From NCBI GenBank assembly GCA_013397695.1, contig VYZI01000113.1:2345564-2409563 (forward strand): a DNA stretch of 64,000 nt. Reading direction: 5' to 3'. Made by a program: the position numbers and the translations under genes. The DNA is from Centropus unirufus. Taxonomy: Eukaryota > Chordata > Aves > Cuculiformes > Centropidae. This document shows positions 1 to 14,322 of the stretch, in pieces. Under the pieces are notes generated by a model. That model saw only the letters and a list, made by a program, of their open reading frames with translations, was not told where the DNA came from and did no database searches. Position 1 is the stretch's first letter; each line of letters opens with the position of its first letter.

Positions 1-3000
1 TAGCTGATTAAGTGTGTTTCATTCAAATGGAAATGCCCGCTTTGCTGCAAAGCCGTCCTTCTATAAGGCATTTAAAGCTACTCAGTACCTTCAGACTGAT
101 TGGGGGTAATGGTGAGCTTGTGCTTAATGCAAGGAATATTTCCTAATTTTTGTGCCCTGCTGTTTCTTAATAACCAATGTCTGAAGCTGAGAGACTCTTG
201 AATATTGTTTTAAATCAGCAGGTAATAGGGCTTTTTAAATTTATCTATGGATTAGAGCTCATTGCTCTTAGGTTGAGGTTATTTGATATGCTGGCACCTG
301 CAGGTATGCACTCAGCAGTACTGATCAGCACTGACAAGCAATCCATAGAGCAGGCTGCATCTCAAAGCTTTCACAGACTTTACCAAAAGGTCAAGCGACA
401 CAGAATTATGGGAGCTGTGCAAACTGCCCTCACAATTGCCAATGGTGTGGTTTGCTACCAACTCCCTGCATAAATTTTTGGAGGTCCTGCTCCCGCAGCC
501 ACGAGTCACACAAAATATTTCAGCAGAGGTGGTGTGTTGCAAATCATTTATATTCTGGCTTATAGCTAAGAAATATTACCTGTGTATGTGGTTCTCTGTT
601 CATAGTCAGATTTTCACTTAGAGCAATGATATATCTCCAGGTGGGACTGGGGTAGAGTCTTGCCTTGAGTCACTGCTCATTCTTCAACACTTTGTTGTGA
701 TTTATATCATGCCAAGTGCCTGCAAGTTCAAAGAAGAAGCTCAATGGCTTCTGTCTTGATTTTAGGACTCCTGTTTCAATTTTAATTCCTCTTCATTGTC
801 TCTCAGATACTTTTTTACTGCAAGGAGTTCACATTGCACCCATTTTTGTTCAGTTATCAGCCATGAGAGATATCAGAAATAACAAGGATCTGAACAGTTA
901 TTGCTTACATTCATGTTTCTATTGGTTCTCCGAATACTTTTTTTAACTGAACAAGGAAGACTTCAACCCCAGTTATTTTTAAGCTATGTGTAGGAAAGTA
1001 GAAGTATACTAAATTATAACTGATCTACATCTCCAATTTTGTCTTTGAAAGTCTTGTATTTGCACTAGTGTGTTTTAAGCAGGTCATAAATGGTTTGGGG
1101 GATGGTGGCAAGATTTGAAATGTGTTTTAAGCCAAGGAGTCTGTCTGTATCAGCCTTTCAGGATGCCACATCTATGAGGTTGGCTGGTGAGCAGACTACA
1201 GTCATTTTTGTTGCATCTTTAATTAAAAAGAGAGCCACAATAAGTGAATCATGATGTTAAAATCAATGCCAAATATTAAGGAAACCTTTGGGCAACTCTT
1301 TCCCTCCGTTAAGCTGTAATAGAGACTAATTTTCCTCTTCAGGCAGGGCTGGAACCATGGGGCAGCCATGGGACTTAACTCCCTGCCATGTTCCTTGTCC
1401 ATCAGGCATCCTCCAGCCCCTCTGCATCAGGGTAGGATTTTTCCGAGGGCTTTGCAGAGCCATGATGGGGAATTGGGAGGAGGAGATCATGGAGGGACAG
1501 GATCTTGAGCGTTTTCCTATGGCTGCAGTGCTGCTCCTCATCTGCCTTTACTAGAGTGACTTGATGTCCTATGTCACTGTGTCCTATGTATCCCCTATCC
1601 CCTATCTTTGGGATTTTTAGATGGCTCCCCAATGTACCCTGTGAGAATCTGCCTTCTCATTATCTATGACATACTTGGAAGAGGCAATGGAAGGAGGTTT
1701 GCCTCATCTTTCTAATTCACAGGAAAGATCTTTAGTCTTGAATATAGAATGAGTCAAAATTTCCTATAGTAAAATGCTGAAAAATATTTTTTTCTTTGTG
1801 TTCAGGATAATAGTGAGGTAATTATGAGTGTTCAAAACTTAACAGAGCTTAGTCTTCTTTCTCATGCTTTGGGAGGAAGAACTTCTGCGTGTTTCAACAA
1901 AATGTAGTCATACAAAAGAAATCAAATTCTGAGTGCCAGGATAAACAAAAATACATTCTTATTCATGGTCCTAGGATGTTTGCATAAAATTCTGTTCAAT
2001 ATGAGATTCAATATTGAAGAATATACTAGTTAAGGAATCCTTTAAATTGGAATTTATTCTTTCTGTGGAAAAAAAAGCTTTTTCTCAGAAAAATAATGGA
2101 ATCTGATGCAAACCTGCAGCCTTCTACTCTATGTAAAAATGACAGAGGAGCAATTTCTAAGTCTCTAATTAATTATTCCTTCTGACCTTCTGAAATACTT
2201 CTCTTCTGAATAAACACTTGAAACTCTAGGTCATTTATGAGAATTAGGATATACTGCCCTAGGTGCACTCATGAGTAATTAAATGATCTCTGCAAACTGA
2301 TTTGTTGTGCATCTGACTTGTGTGTGGGAGTAAGTAAATGGCCTGGTGCACTGATAATGAGACTAAGTTTGTATTACGAATTCTGTTGAAGTTTTGAAAC
2401 GGTCTGCATTCAACCAGATACTCAAGGGCTTTAAATGAATTCTAGACAGTAACCAGGTCTTACCCTAGTACGTGCCCTAAATACTAAGCTTCAACAGTTT
2501 TCTACTAGCTGTCTTAAACTTTCTTTCTATTTAATAAGTCTTTTGGTTTCTTTGGGTGGTAAAATGTTGTGCTAATGGCAGGCAGCTCCAGAAGGACCTC
2601 AGAGATGTGAGTGGGCAGAAAAAAAGGCAGATGGTTTTCAATATGGATAACTCCGTTACAGCAAAGTAATGACTTGAGAGAAAAAAAAGTAGTCTGTGCA
2701 TATGAGATGCTGAGCTCAAATCTAGCAGTTGCAGCTCCAGAAGGTGATGTTGAAGTTGCTAGCTCCCTGAAACCACAGGCAGGGATGTATCTCTGCCAGC
2801 ATCAGTACAACAGCTCCAGGTTTTGGGGATGTGATGGGAGTAGGCTGAATACTAGCCAGGCTCTCCCTAACAGCCTCTCATACCGCTGCTTTGTTTACTT
2901 AGTGTTACACGAGCAGACACAACCTTCCAGTACTCTGGATCTGTTCCAGAGGGTGCAAAATCTCTGCTTCCTATTACCTGTAGATTTCCTTGTCTGCAGA

Positions 3001-6000
3001 TGACAATTTGCTCAGCATGACACCCATATAGGTAAGAACAGCTGGGTGAGACACCAGCTTACCATCAGGTATTGTGAGTGCCCCTAGGCATCTCATACAG
3101 GTTTCAAACCCCACTGAACTGATCACAAGCCCAAACATCAGATACTGTAGAGACTAACTTCTAGGTGCTTACTGGACATATATCACCGTATTGGCCACAT
3201 TCAGTGATATATGAGAAGTGAGTGTTGTTTTCCTCAGTCTCCTATCTTGCAGAGATGTTTCCAGATTCCCACTGGGGTGTTTATTGCAATAGCTGGATTG
3301 TTTTATGGTTTGTAGTTGTGTTTTTGTTTTTGTGGGGGTTTTGTACGTTTGTTGGCTGGTTTTATTTTTTGATTTTTTTTATAAGGTTCAAAAGCTGACA
3401 GTGTGCTGAGACCAAACTTTTTCTATCCTGATAAATTATCTTCTGTACTATCACTGTTGGACATGGGTTACTTAATTCTGTGTTCACAGGTAACTTAATA
3501 CTGTGTTTCTGAAGCACAGACGGAAATGAACAGGAGGTGTGGTTTCAAATGCCTGCTATTGTGTCTTTTCTGTCACAATGTAAACAAATATTTTGTTAAA
3601 TGCCATGTTTGGAATATTTCACAGGCACAAATCTGAAAAGATTGAGTTATTCTTTTATAGATAACAATCAAATTATTTTAAGTTTTAAATAGAAATTTGG
3701 AAATGTAACATTGATTCCCAGATAACTAGGTCTGAAAATATGTACACCATTTAAAGCCACTGTTAAGTAACTTGTTGTTTGATTCACTGTAAACCATTGA
3801 GAGTTCTACATCCAGCCTCTAATAACAAAGTAAAACACATCGTGATACCATATATTAAAACAATGTATTAGAACTTGGTATCCAGATAATAGATACATCT
3901 TTCATCTAAGAGAAAATGCTTTTAGAAATTTAACCGAATCTTCTTATATGTATGTGTGGCCACCCAGCCTTCTGGTCACTGCCTCTCACAGAAAGAGAGC
4001 AGAGTGGACAGGAAGACTGGGACAGGCAAAAATATGTGACAGGAGAAGAGAGAAGCAAAGCAGAGGAGAGCTCCTTCTTGTATCTCCGCTCTGCAGTTCT
4101 TACAGATAGCAGCTGCCACATTTCTTTCTGAATATATGGGAATAAATGCCAAATATTTGTCCAGAGGTAGGGTGGGATCAGGCACTCGACACCTCTTTCA
4201 TAGGTAATACGTAGCACACAACCTCCATCCCAGCCTCCTTAGCAGCATCCTTACTGCAACTTCCACCCATATCTGATATGTGTTTTCTTTTTTCAGATAT
4301 TTGAGTGATAGTTCAGCCCTCCTAGTAGAGCAACACATTTCCTAGGTTTACAGAAAAATGTCAGTGTGACTGTCTGTCTATACTTCATACCAGTTTCCGG
4401 AGATGTCTGTTGTCATTTATCCAGATTCATATAGAGATGATAGTGATGGTGATAAGAATTTAGGCAAAATTCTCATCCTGAATCGAGCATTATCCAGGGA
4501 AGAACTTGAGTTAGATATCTGGCCTCTTAAGTTCTTCTTTTTCCTTGCGTTTTTTTTGTCTGCCACCTGGCTAGGATTTTCATAATTTAACTAGCCTTAA
4601 TTTCAACTTTCCTTCCTGAAACACTGAATGAATGAAAGGGCTTCAGGAAATGCTCCATTATTTGGCATAAGTACTCAGAATCTTGCTCTTTCAAGATGGA
4701 AAACTGAGCTTGCTTGTGCAATACTTAATTGCTTATAAATAAGCAATTGCCTTAATGTAAGGAAAATATTCTCCTTCAGCTCCTTGAGTTGGCACTCAGA
4801 CATCAAGCCCTTGTTTGTTTACACGAATTCTTTATACTTGTCTGACACCTTTACTTTATTTAAACACAAATCTAGCACCACACTCACTGAACGCAGAAGG
4901 ATAGTGCAGGGAAGGCATCCCTAGCTCTTGGTGAGGACATTCTGTGAAGGTAAGCATATGTTCTGTGGCAAGAGTGCAGTTGGACTGTCTGGTTGCTCAA
5001 ATCAGATTTGAAGGATGATCCAAAAATATTTAAATAAGACCTAAGAACTTCCATGGTAGATTGAGTCCAAGGTTCTGTAACCCGTCTGCAACAGTGGCTA
5101 GATGCTAGGGAGAAAATTCAGGATTAATTAAAACACAAGCCCAAAGCTGACAGAGGTAACTTTTTCACATTTTAGAAAAGCCAGAGTTGTTCAGAAAATT
5201 ATAAATTACATTTTTGTCGCATGTCCTGTGTTTCTTACAATATTCAGAGCTGTGATCTGTGTTGTTGTAATATCCAACATCTGTAGCAAATTGAATCCTT
5301 AAGATTTATTACCACTTTCTGAGTTTTAACATGTGGAGTGTTTCCATTCCTTGAAAAGTTATTTTTGTGGTATCATATCACGCAGCTGTGTAATCAAAGA
5401 AGGTATGAAATGAAATAGAATATATTTCCTAACTTTTCCAACAGAGCTTTTAAAGCTTTGGATGGAGCAGATAACATAATATTGTCTTTTGATGTATGAA
5501 ATAGCATTTAAAATTCCAATTTTACATGCATTGCTAGCCATATACAGAGGTGGTTACTCCGTCAAATGGAGCTCCAGCATAACTGTCAGATGTTTGGAAC
5601 AGTCCAGATTCATTGTCCAGTGCTCAACCATGGTTAGAAAAATAGAGTTGGTGTTCATTTCTGCCTCATTTCTGTATTACACAGGGTAATAATAAAAATG
5701 CATGACAAGATCTGTGCAATCCATAGGTAAGGCTGAACTTAGTGCAAAGTAAGACATGGTGTTTTTGAGACCAGTTACTTCAAGGCAGAGAGTGAAAACA
5801 AGATACTTGTAGTAAGTATTAAAGGAAGTTGTTTTCTTTTGTGCAGACTGAGGGAGACTGCAGCGTATTCTGTAACTTGGAGTTGATATTTCAAAAGTCT
5901 TGCTATAGAAATAGCAAAGTTAGAGTCAGCGAGAGCTGATTGTTACCTGCAAAGCTCCTCTGCTATGTCTCTGATAGGATTTTCTGCTGCAGCATCTCTC

Positions 6001-6027
6001 AGCTAACCAATGTTAGTAACATTAATA
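1..6027. other. Intergenic, no gene recognised
   Basis: The open frames here are short (130 codons at most, 2611-3003), lack known domains, and are of the length expected by chance. No repeat family is recognised. In mammals NPY2R lies between RBM46 and MAP9. The side downstream of NPY2R should face MAP9, but I see no MAP9-like coding sequence at this edge. Confidence 0.6.
4727..4748. repeat. Perfect inverted repeat, 9-bp stem, 4-base loop
   Basis: AATTGCTTA at 4727-4735 and TAAGCAATT at 4740-4748 flank TAAA. It is an AT-rich hairpin and may be chance. Confidence 0.7.
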
Positions 6028-6085
6028 AATACGGACTTGATGATCTCAGAGGTCTCTTCCAACCTGGCAATTCTATGATTCTATA
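6028..6085 (+). mobile_element. CR1 LINE, 3' tail fragment
   Basis: The stretch has the conserved CR1 3' end: a GATGATCTCAGAGGTCTCTT-like block, then CCAACCTGG, then two copies of an ATTCTATG-type terminal repeat. Only about 60 bases remain. CR1 copies are usually 5'-truncated, so such short tails are common in birds. Confidence 0.8.
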
Positions 6086-7082
6086 TTCATACGGTGAATG
6101 TGACCACTAGGGAAGCAATAGTAAAGTCTGCCTAAGAACATATTATAAGAGCTTAATTATCTGTATACTTCTTACTTCCTTACCACAGAATCTTATCTGC
6201 CTCAGAGAGAGGTGAAATACAGAATCGATTATTTTCTTCAGATCTGTTCCTTCATCTGCTTAATCACATATTAATTGTCACTGTAGTGAGATCTTTATGC
6301 CAGAGAAGTGGTCAGCTCTTGTGAAAGGAAAGTAAATGGAACAGGTTCTGCCCTCAAGACCAGGTCTAACATCCATCAGATTAATTGCTTTGTAGTTGAG
6401 GTTTGCCTGAGATCGGTTGTGCCTCATGGGTTTAGCACTCTGTTCATTTTCCTTAGCTGTCCCAAGAGCTTCTCCCCTCAGCTCCGTTTTGGAGACTCTG
6501 TCCCCTGGCACACAAGCCTGCCCTGTGATTGTTATCACTTCCAGCACGCATCTGTGATGGCCAAGCTAATGGGGCCTGGCTGACTGGTTCTAGAACCAGA
6601 TTCTGTACTCCAGAAGTACAGAGGGAGTCCAGGGAAGTGATTGCCAGTGCTGATCTGGTGGGACTTACTTGTATTTGATTGTGTGTCTCCTGTGCTGTTC
6701 AGTGAGTATGAATGGCACTAGATGAAATTGCTGTCCCACTTCTCTGCCTTGCCCACCCCACCCCACCTTGGGAGTCAGCCACTGGGGCAAAATGATGAAG
6801 GCCAAAAAATGGGAGATGTTCCTATTGACTTTCAAACTGCTTTTGGAGAACAGTGTTAGCAGAATCATGCCAGTGAAAGAATTTTTTAATGCTTTCATGT
6901 CACTAGCTTAGAAGTTTCCTCGTTGCACCCAATTTTTTGTCTTGTGATGCCTTATGCTTCCATTGATTCTATCCTTCAATATAAGAAAATCAGAAATCTT
7001 CCCTTTGGAATAAGTACTTACAAAGTAAAGGCATCCTTATTTTTATCTTTAGCTACTGTCAAATTAATAAATACCCAATTGT

Positions 7083-7427
7083 TAAGGGGAGACCTTATCA
7101 CTGTCTACAACTACCTGAAAGGAAGTTGTACCAAGGTGGGTGTTGGCCTCTTCTCCCACCTGACAAGAGATAAGACAAGACAGAATGTCCTCAAGTTGTG
7201 TCAGAGGAGGTTCAAATGAGACATCAGGAAAATTTTCTTTACTGAAAGTGTTCTTGGGCACTAGCACCATCTGCCCAGGGAGGTGGTTGTGTCACCATCC
7301 CTGCAGGTATTTAAAAGATGGGTAGATGAAGTGCTCAGGGATATGATTTAGTAGTGGACAGATACAGATGGACTCAATGATCTCACAGGTCTTTTCTACC
7401 CAAGAAATTCTATGATTCTGTGATTCA
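7083..7427 (+). mobile_element. CR1 LINE, 3' fragment (about 345 bp)
   Basis: It begins with sequence encoding a degraded form of the CR1 C-terminal region (GDLITVYNYLKGSCTKVGVGLFS, a relic of the GDLI-YKYLKGG--E-G-LFS block). It continues through the CR1 3' UTR (GGGAGGTGGTTGTGTCACCATCC and the GATCTCACAGGTCTTTTCTACC block) and ends in ATTCTATGATTCTGTGATTC repeats. It is 5'-truncated and non-functional. The 98-codon frame at 6923-7219 that overlaps it is not a gene. Confidence 0.9.
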
Positions 7428-7889
7428 ATAGATCTACTAGATAAATTTCTATGTTATGAATGTGTCTAATATAATGTATACATAATAAGGAATAAGGAGA
7501 GATTGCAGATTTCAGTAACCTATGACAGCAAGAGATTGCATCAATAGTCACAAACGGTTAAGAGTTGATATTATTACAGGGAAAGATTAGGTTAAAGAAG
7601 GTTTACAGCAGGTAGTCCCACTTTGATTAGGCATGATGAAATTTAAGCTTGATTATATAGACTATATATATATTGCTTCAGCCATCATAACTGCTTGTAG
7701 TGATCTTAGAGTACAGAAAACTGTTGGGTTTTTTTTATATCTTCTGTGAAACTTTGAGCTTATCTTGGAAAAGGACAGAGAAAAGGAACAGCCAAGTAAT
7801 TATACAGCTGTCACTGCAACTTAGATCTGGATAAATATCAGAATATACTCAAACAAACAATTTGCAGACACCCAGGAAATGATAAGGAG

Positions 7890-8350
7890 ATGAGTAACGA
7901 CCAGCATGGATGTACAAGTAATATCAAGCTGATCTAATTTTCTTCTCTGAAAGGGTGAATAAGGGAAAAGAAGTAGGAGTCAAATAATTTGACTTCTACA
8001 GATTTTTATGCCCCCTCACCATGTCTAACATCTAGGAAAATATGCAGTAGGTGAGATTATTAGGAAACGCAGTATTGGTTAGAAAGTTCTTCTTTAGAGT
8101 AGAAAATCAACACTTTAACATCAAACCAGATTGATATATCGAACATGATTCTTCAGAGAGTCTTGCTGGTGTCTAGTATTATTCACTGTTTTCATCAGTG
8201 GTTTGGATGAAGGAGTAATGTTTTAACTATGTAGATGATAATAGTTCAAAAGGCTGTAAGCACATTGAAAGACAAGATCAGGTTCTCAGACCGTTTAGAA
8301 ATTATCTAATAATTCACTGAAGATGAATGCCAACTTCAGAGAGACAGCAG
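7890..8350 (+). mobile_element. Old, decayed CR1-like LINE fragment (reverse-transcriptase region)
   Basis: Scattered blocks still resemble the CR1 reverse-transcriptase gene in the right order: a CAGCATGGATGTACAAGTAA block near 7901, a block near 8190-8215 that reads like FINDLDEG, and TAT-GTA-GAT-GAT at 8228-8239, a relic of the [FY]-x-D-D catalytic motif. Stops and frameshifts are many. The borders are approximate, and the stretch from 8350 to about 8960 may include more of it. Confidence 0.5.
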
Positions 8351-9589
8351 GACAAGAACACTTGGACATCAGAATTTCAGGAAAGGATTTGAGCATTATA
8401 GAGGACTGCAAGCTAAGTATGACTCAACAGTGTCAGGCTCTTAGAGTGAGACACACCAGACTAGATGCATCATCAGAGTCTTGAAATAGGATTCTCCTAC
8501 TCTGTTCAGCACTGAATTCTACAGATCAGCAGGGATGCACATCAGTTGTCTGGGTCCAGAGTGGTGAGGCCAGTATGAGAACAGAAAACAGGTTAGGAGA
8601 GAATACAAGGATAGGTTAGGGGTGGGGAACAGTAATTTGAAATTTAATGACGAGAAGACCAAGGAGATCTAAGTCTAAGCCTTCAATTATGTCAAAGCTT
8701 GCAACAGACAGAATTAAATTCCCCTTGTGTTGCAAGTAAGACAAGTAGTAATGCATGCAATGCAAAGGATAGCAGGCAAACTTATGTAAGTCATTAGAAG
8801 AAGTCAGAGAAGGTGGTTTAGTACTGATATTGGCTGGGCACTAATGAGATTATGACATTTCCATTGTGGTGTGAGTATAAAGACAGACTTCAGAAATATT
8901 AGGAATGATGGTTCTCTCTCTGAGCAGGAAGACAGGCTAACTGATATTGTGATGACCATTTCTGCTATTGAAATTTCCTGTCCTATGAAGCTTCTGTGGT
9001 AAAATGTGTAAGAATTTTATCTAATTATGTGGACAACTTGTGTGCTAGGCCCACTGATTTATTCCCTTGGAAAAATGGAAACAAACCTGAAGCAGATTTA
9101 AAAGCTGGAGCTAAATGTAGGTAAAATTTGGTAAGACCTATGTACAAAATGGAAGCCAGTGCTAGAAATTAGTATTAGTTCGGCTCCTTATTGCAGGCAA
9201 TGCCTGCATGAGGGCTTAAATTTCTACGGTGATGCATGAATCACTTTGAAACTTCTTTTTTTCTTTCACTATCTACACATATTGTATCAAAGTTCAAATA
9301 CTTTGCTTAAGGTGATTTGTATTGCTCAGTCCTCACTAATACTAAGTCAGCATGCTCTACTTTTGTAGAAAAAACTAGGTCATTCTGCAAAACTGAAGAA
9401 TTCCCTTCAGGTTACTAAATACCTTCTCATCCAGAGATGCCGCATTCCTGCATCCTCCTTTTTGCCCAATGTCTATTGTATTGAAATAATAGGCTGCTTT
9501 TTTAGTAATAAACAGGTCGTTTTTAAAAAGCAGCAAAGTGCTGTCTTGGAGAGAGAAGGTCAAGTAGTTATTGATTTACTGACATTGTC

Positions 9590-9690
9590 ATTACTATTAT
9601 CATTATCTGTATCTAATAATATACATATTTTATATTAATATAAATACCGCATATATATTAAGTGTATTAAGTATATATTTATTGATTGTA
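9590..9690. repeat. Strongly AT-rich block
   Basis: Almost pure A/T with TATATA and TATTAATAT words. It is low-complexity intergenic DNA. Confidence 0.6.
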
Positions 9691-12600
9691 CTGTTGATCT
9701 TCTTACCTATCCACATAGACCATTGTTTCACATGAATTTGGATTTAAAAAAGCAATAGCCATATAGGCCAAGGCAATGCACTATGTAAGGAGGCAAAGAA
9801 ACCATCTCAGCATCAGATTTTTGTATGTGAATGAACAGAAAAAAATTGGGAGTAATCCTTTTTCCAGCAATCTACAGCAGATTTGTTCTCAGGTTATGTA
9901 AATATTTAATGGGTATACACAGTAGAATAGTTGCAGCTCCTTCAAACTTCAGAGTTGTTCCTGACTCTCCTTGTGTTCTTACTGTGTTTATATGGGCACT
10001 AAGAGTCTGCGGTCTGTCTGATCCTGCTCTTTGAATGTTGTTTTTGATCCCATTTGTCATCCTTTCCCACGTATTTGTACTGAATTCCTTCAGTAAAGGA
10101 ATTAAAAGCAAACCTGTGTTTTGTCTTGAGCAAGTTCTGACAGAAATGAGACGTTTCACAAAAAATACTGATGAAAACCTCTTCAGCGGTGTACTGAAAA
10201 GGTAGTTAGAATGGGAAAACTGTTTCTGTGGAATTTGTTTTCCTGATGAAGGCATCAACAGTGAGTGATTTTGCAGAACTTACTGCAAAACCAGTACTAG
10301 CTCATCAGATTCCTTTCCTTTTTAAATAGAGCAAATGGCAAATCTCAAGTTATAATGATGGCCCAATCATTAGGGCATAACAATTTTGATGAGAAGTGTA
10401 GGTATTGACTACAACTGGTTAGATTCCTACATAAATAAGTGTAATATCATGCTGAAGAGCACAATTTTAAAACCTGAGTATCATCCTAGAAAATGCCAGT
10501 GCCAAATCTTAAGCTCTTGCTCATACGTAGATAATTTCAGTATCTAACAGTGATTCAAACATTTTTTAAAAGATGCCAAGGATGGAAAATTTGACCACAG
10601 GCTGTTTTAACAAAATGAAATTTAATTACAAAATCAAATGGAAATACCGGCAATGTCACAGTTCTGCCATGGTTTAGATTATTATGGGATGACTCTGTTG
10701 TCTTCCACAGCCACTGCTAATACGCACATGACTTCGTGGATTGAGTCAGAGCTGGCAGGTGTATTGACCATGCTTTGAAAATTAACAGAATTTTGTTCAC
10801 TTCCCAGTAGAGGAGTATCTATAAAAAACTCATAGCTGTCTGATGACACTAATGACCTGTCCCATGCCTCCTTTCAGTATTGCCAATATTAGTGAAATAC
10901 ACAATCACAACTATTACTCTTTCTAAAACTTTTGGAAGGAATCGTACTATTTTTTCCTACTCTATCAAGTTTATTAACAGCAATAAGCAGTTTCAAAAGC
11001 TAAGCTTTTGGTTTCTAGTAGGTTAATCGGTATTTCTAGGCTGTTTTTTTTTTTTTTAAAGAGCTATGTTTTTCTTAAATCTGCTTTGGTAAATGTCTTG
11101 GTGATTATGGTGCAACCGAGTCAGTGTTCTATCATAATAGTATTATTTTTCCATGTTTCATTTCTAAGGCCATGTGGGTTAAAGTATTCTATCTGGAGAA
11201 GTTTCTTGTTTTAAGAGTAGTGACTGTTGTGATTACTTTTTTTCCTCCTACAGTCAGGATTTGCATTTGAGAAGAGCAGCCAGGGTCACCTGCTGTTTGG
11301 TACTACCATAGCAGTCCTTAACCATTAATGGCTTAGGAATAACACAAATTCAAGATTTTTTTAGATATTATATAGGCAATATCTGAGATTATGACACAGG
11401 AAAATCAACTGTGCTTTTCTCTCTTGGGTGATGTGATGCACATGTGGGCATAAATAGGTAGAAAATTTGCAGGAATGTAATAATGGCAGAGCAGTAAGGT
11501 ATGTGTCCTGAATTTTATCTAAGAAATTGATCTAACCCTTTGATTGAACACATTTTGATAAAAAATATAGTTACATCAGAGAAATCTCATATAACTAATT
11601 TAATTTCATTTTTCTTAAAAAAAAGCAAAGTGAAGGCTGAGATTCCAAACCGCAGATGTTCGTAGATCTTACTCATCACAAAGTCACATCCCAGAAACAC
11701 TTGTAGTATTTGTTAGATTTTATTTATAAACTCAAGAACTGTACAAGCACATCTTTTTCAGCATGAAGCTGACAGAACAGAAACTCTTGTCTAGTGTAGG
11801 GAGTAAACAAGATGAAACAAACTTTTTCTCTAGTCACTTTCCCTTTGGGGCATCTTGGATTTCATTTGCAACAATAGCAGATGAAGCTCTTAGAGGCAGT
11901 CTTATGACATGCTTTAAATAATGCAAAAACTGAGTACACCTATTAACATCAGCACAGGCTGGGTCAAACCTGTTTGCTGCTGTTTATACTACTTGAACTC
12001 TTATCTATATAATTTCTGTTATGTCAAATATTTAGCAATTATGATATTTCAGAAACACCAAATCTTTCCTTAGCTTTTTTTTTTTTGTTTTCTTTCCAAT
12101 AGGTTAGAGATCAGGAAACTGTAGAAATCATAAGTAACAAAGGATGGTTCTTGAACTTCAGTCAGGTGCTCTTGGCTTTTAATCTTTGCCAAAAAATGTC
12201 TTGTCCTGAGTCTGAAATCAGACATTGTAGCAATGCTGAGACAGAGCTTTCAGCTGGGTACACTACGTGTGCATAGCTGAAGTGCTTTGTGCGCTTACAT
12301 CTGCCGAGACAGACACACACGTTGAACAAAGATAGGTCCAGTGCCACTGTCGGAGCTCTGTCAGTGCAATCTGCTTTGTACTTTCAGGCAAAGTGGTGTG
12401 ATGGCCTTCGGTATAATCTTGTAACTAGAATGTCAGGATGTTTATGGTGAGCTAACCCATTAGCAGCTATTTGAGAGTGCACTTGCTAAGGTTCAGTAAT
12501 CTCATATAAGGTATAATGTATTGTAGCACATTTATTGAAGCAGTGGATATTTGGTAACTGCTATAATCACCCTTGTGAGGGTGAAAGGCCACTGTGTAGA

Positions 12601-14301
12601 TTAGCACTGATGGTTTCCTATTGCTGCCTCTGTCTAGCTTGACGGGAATGTGAATTGCAACTGAATAAATTGTGTTTTCCTTTCTGTTTGATGGCACGAC
12701 TCTGAAAAGGGGGCCCAGGCCCCGATCTAGACTGGGGTCCTTGGGCATTTGTACATTAATAATTATTATCTTCAAATTATCCACAGTCCTGGTGTGTGAT
12801 TTGATACAGTGGAGAAAAAACTGTTTAGGAGATGTAATGTTTTCCATAAATGTCTTTTTCTACCTTAGAAAGCCTGGAGTTGTAATAGTTATGAAAACTA
12901 GTGCATGTACGTCCATTCACATCTTTTGATGAACATGAACTTCTACTAAGTGTTAACCACTGCCTCTGATACCTTGCTCTGCCCAAGGCTACCGAATGGC
13001 TGAAACATAAATTACTTGATGTAGATCATAATGAATTTTACTGCAGCCTTTAGCAAGGTGAGTCAAAGAAATAAATCTGAAAATATTAAAGCCAAAGAAG
13101 GGGAGAACATTGAAGTGATTCTGGAAAGTGAAAATGAAATACAGTGTTTCAGTTAATCATAGATTCTTAATAGTAGTAACGGACTCACTGTAGTCCCTAC
13201 TGATCTCAGATGTGTGCTGTGGCAGTGATGTGCTATAAATACCTTGCAAGAAAATAAGAAGGTAAAGGTCATGCTGCATAGCAAACACCTACAATCTAAA
13301 TCATTGCAGCTCAGTTTCAGTTAGAGCCACATTTTTCACACTCCTTGCTCTCAGATTCATTCCCATTCTTAAAACACGGAGGAAACTAACTTTTCAGGGT
13401 CTTGACAATAAATTGCAGGGAAGGGAAAAGCCTTTTAAAAAGCATTTTAAAATATTTATGTGGTCTATTATGGCATATTAGTGCCTATGGATTTGAAAGG
13501 AACATGAGTAAGGGTCTGAAATAATCCATGCTCCACCGGGTACTAAAAATATCTCCCATACACACTGGTGCAGAAGGGGTGAGGCTACTGGCACACACAG
13601 GATGCATCCCATTTGTCATGGACACACTGGGGCTGGTGAATGCAAGTCTCTAGAGAAAACAGGGAGAAGGGAATGTGCCATTATGTGTATTTGCTCCCTG
13701 AGCACTTAGATAATCTGCACACAGGTGATCACTTTTCAACATGTGAAGATATTCTTCTGTAACTGAGAAAAAATGGTTTAGTTATGCTCAGCTGGCAATG
13801 AAGATATAAGCATCTCAATGTTTAAAGTCAGCCAGGCTGCAATTGCCTTTAAACAGGGTTTAGTTGTAGCTGCATATTTACACAGAGAGAATATATATAT
13901 GTATATTTGATTTTTTCTTCTGGTGGTACAAAGACGTTCTGGTCTCTTCTGTGGCTTGGCATAGCATCCAGTGAGAAGAGTTTGTTCCACTGTGTTGCCT
14001 CCAGCTCATAGTTGGTTGTATTAAGTACTTCTCATCTTCTGGAAGAGTTTTAATGTATCTTTGCCCATGGCTTAAAAAAAACAAAACAGGCTTGTTCTGT
14101 TCTCTGTTTTTCTGGGAGAAATGTAGCTGAGAAAATTACTGAGCTTTGGGTGATGAGGAGATATATAGGACACTGAAAGTGTGATGAAATTTAAATGCTT
14201 CTGGTTTCTGAGGCATAACATGAAACTGAAAATTTGCATTCCTCTGTAGCACTTCAGAAGTTTGTAACTTTTACTGAATAACACTTAGTGAATCTATGAA
14301 A

Positions 14302-14322
14302 CCATGCTTTTCCATAGCATGG
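14302..14322. repeat. Inverted repeat, 7-bp stem, 7-base loop
   Basis: CCATGCT at 14302-14308 pairs with AGCATGG at 14316-14322. It is short and probably incidental. Confidence 0.5.

Noticed and set aside
177..473. 98-codon open frame at the left edge
   Set aside because: No recognised domain, chance length, and overlapped by another open frame on the opposite strand.
2611..3003. 130-codon plus-strand open frame
   Set aside because: No known family or exon signals that I can see. Length is within chance expectation for a 64 kb window.
9872..10258. 128-codon minus-strand open frame
   Set aside because: Unrecognised and of chance length, with a plus-strand frame also open across part of it.
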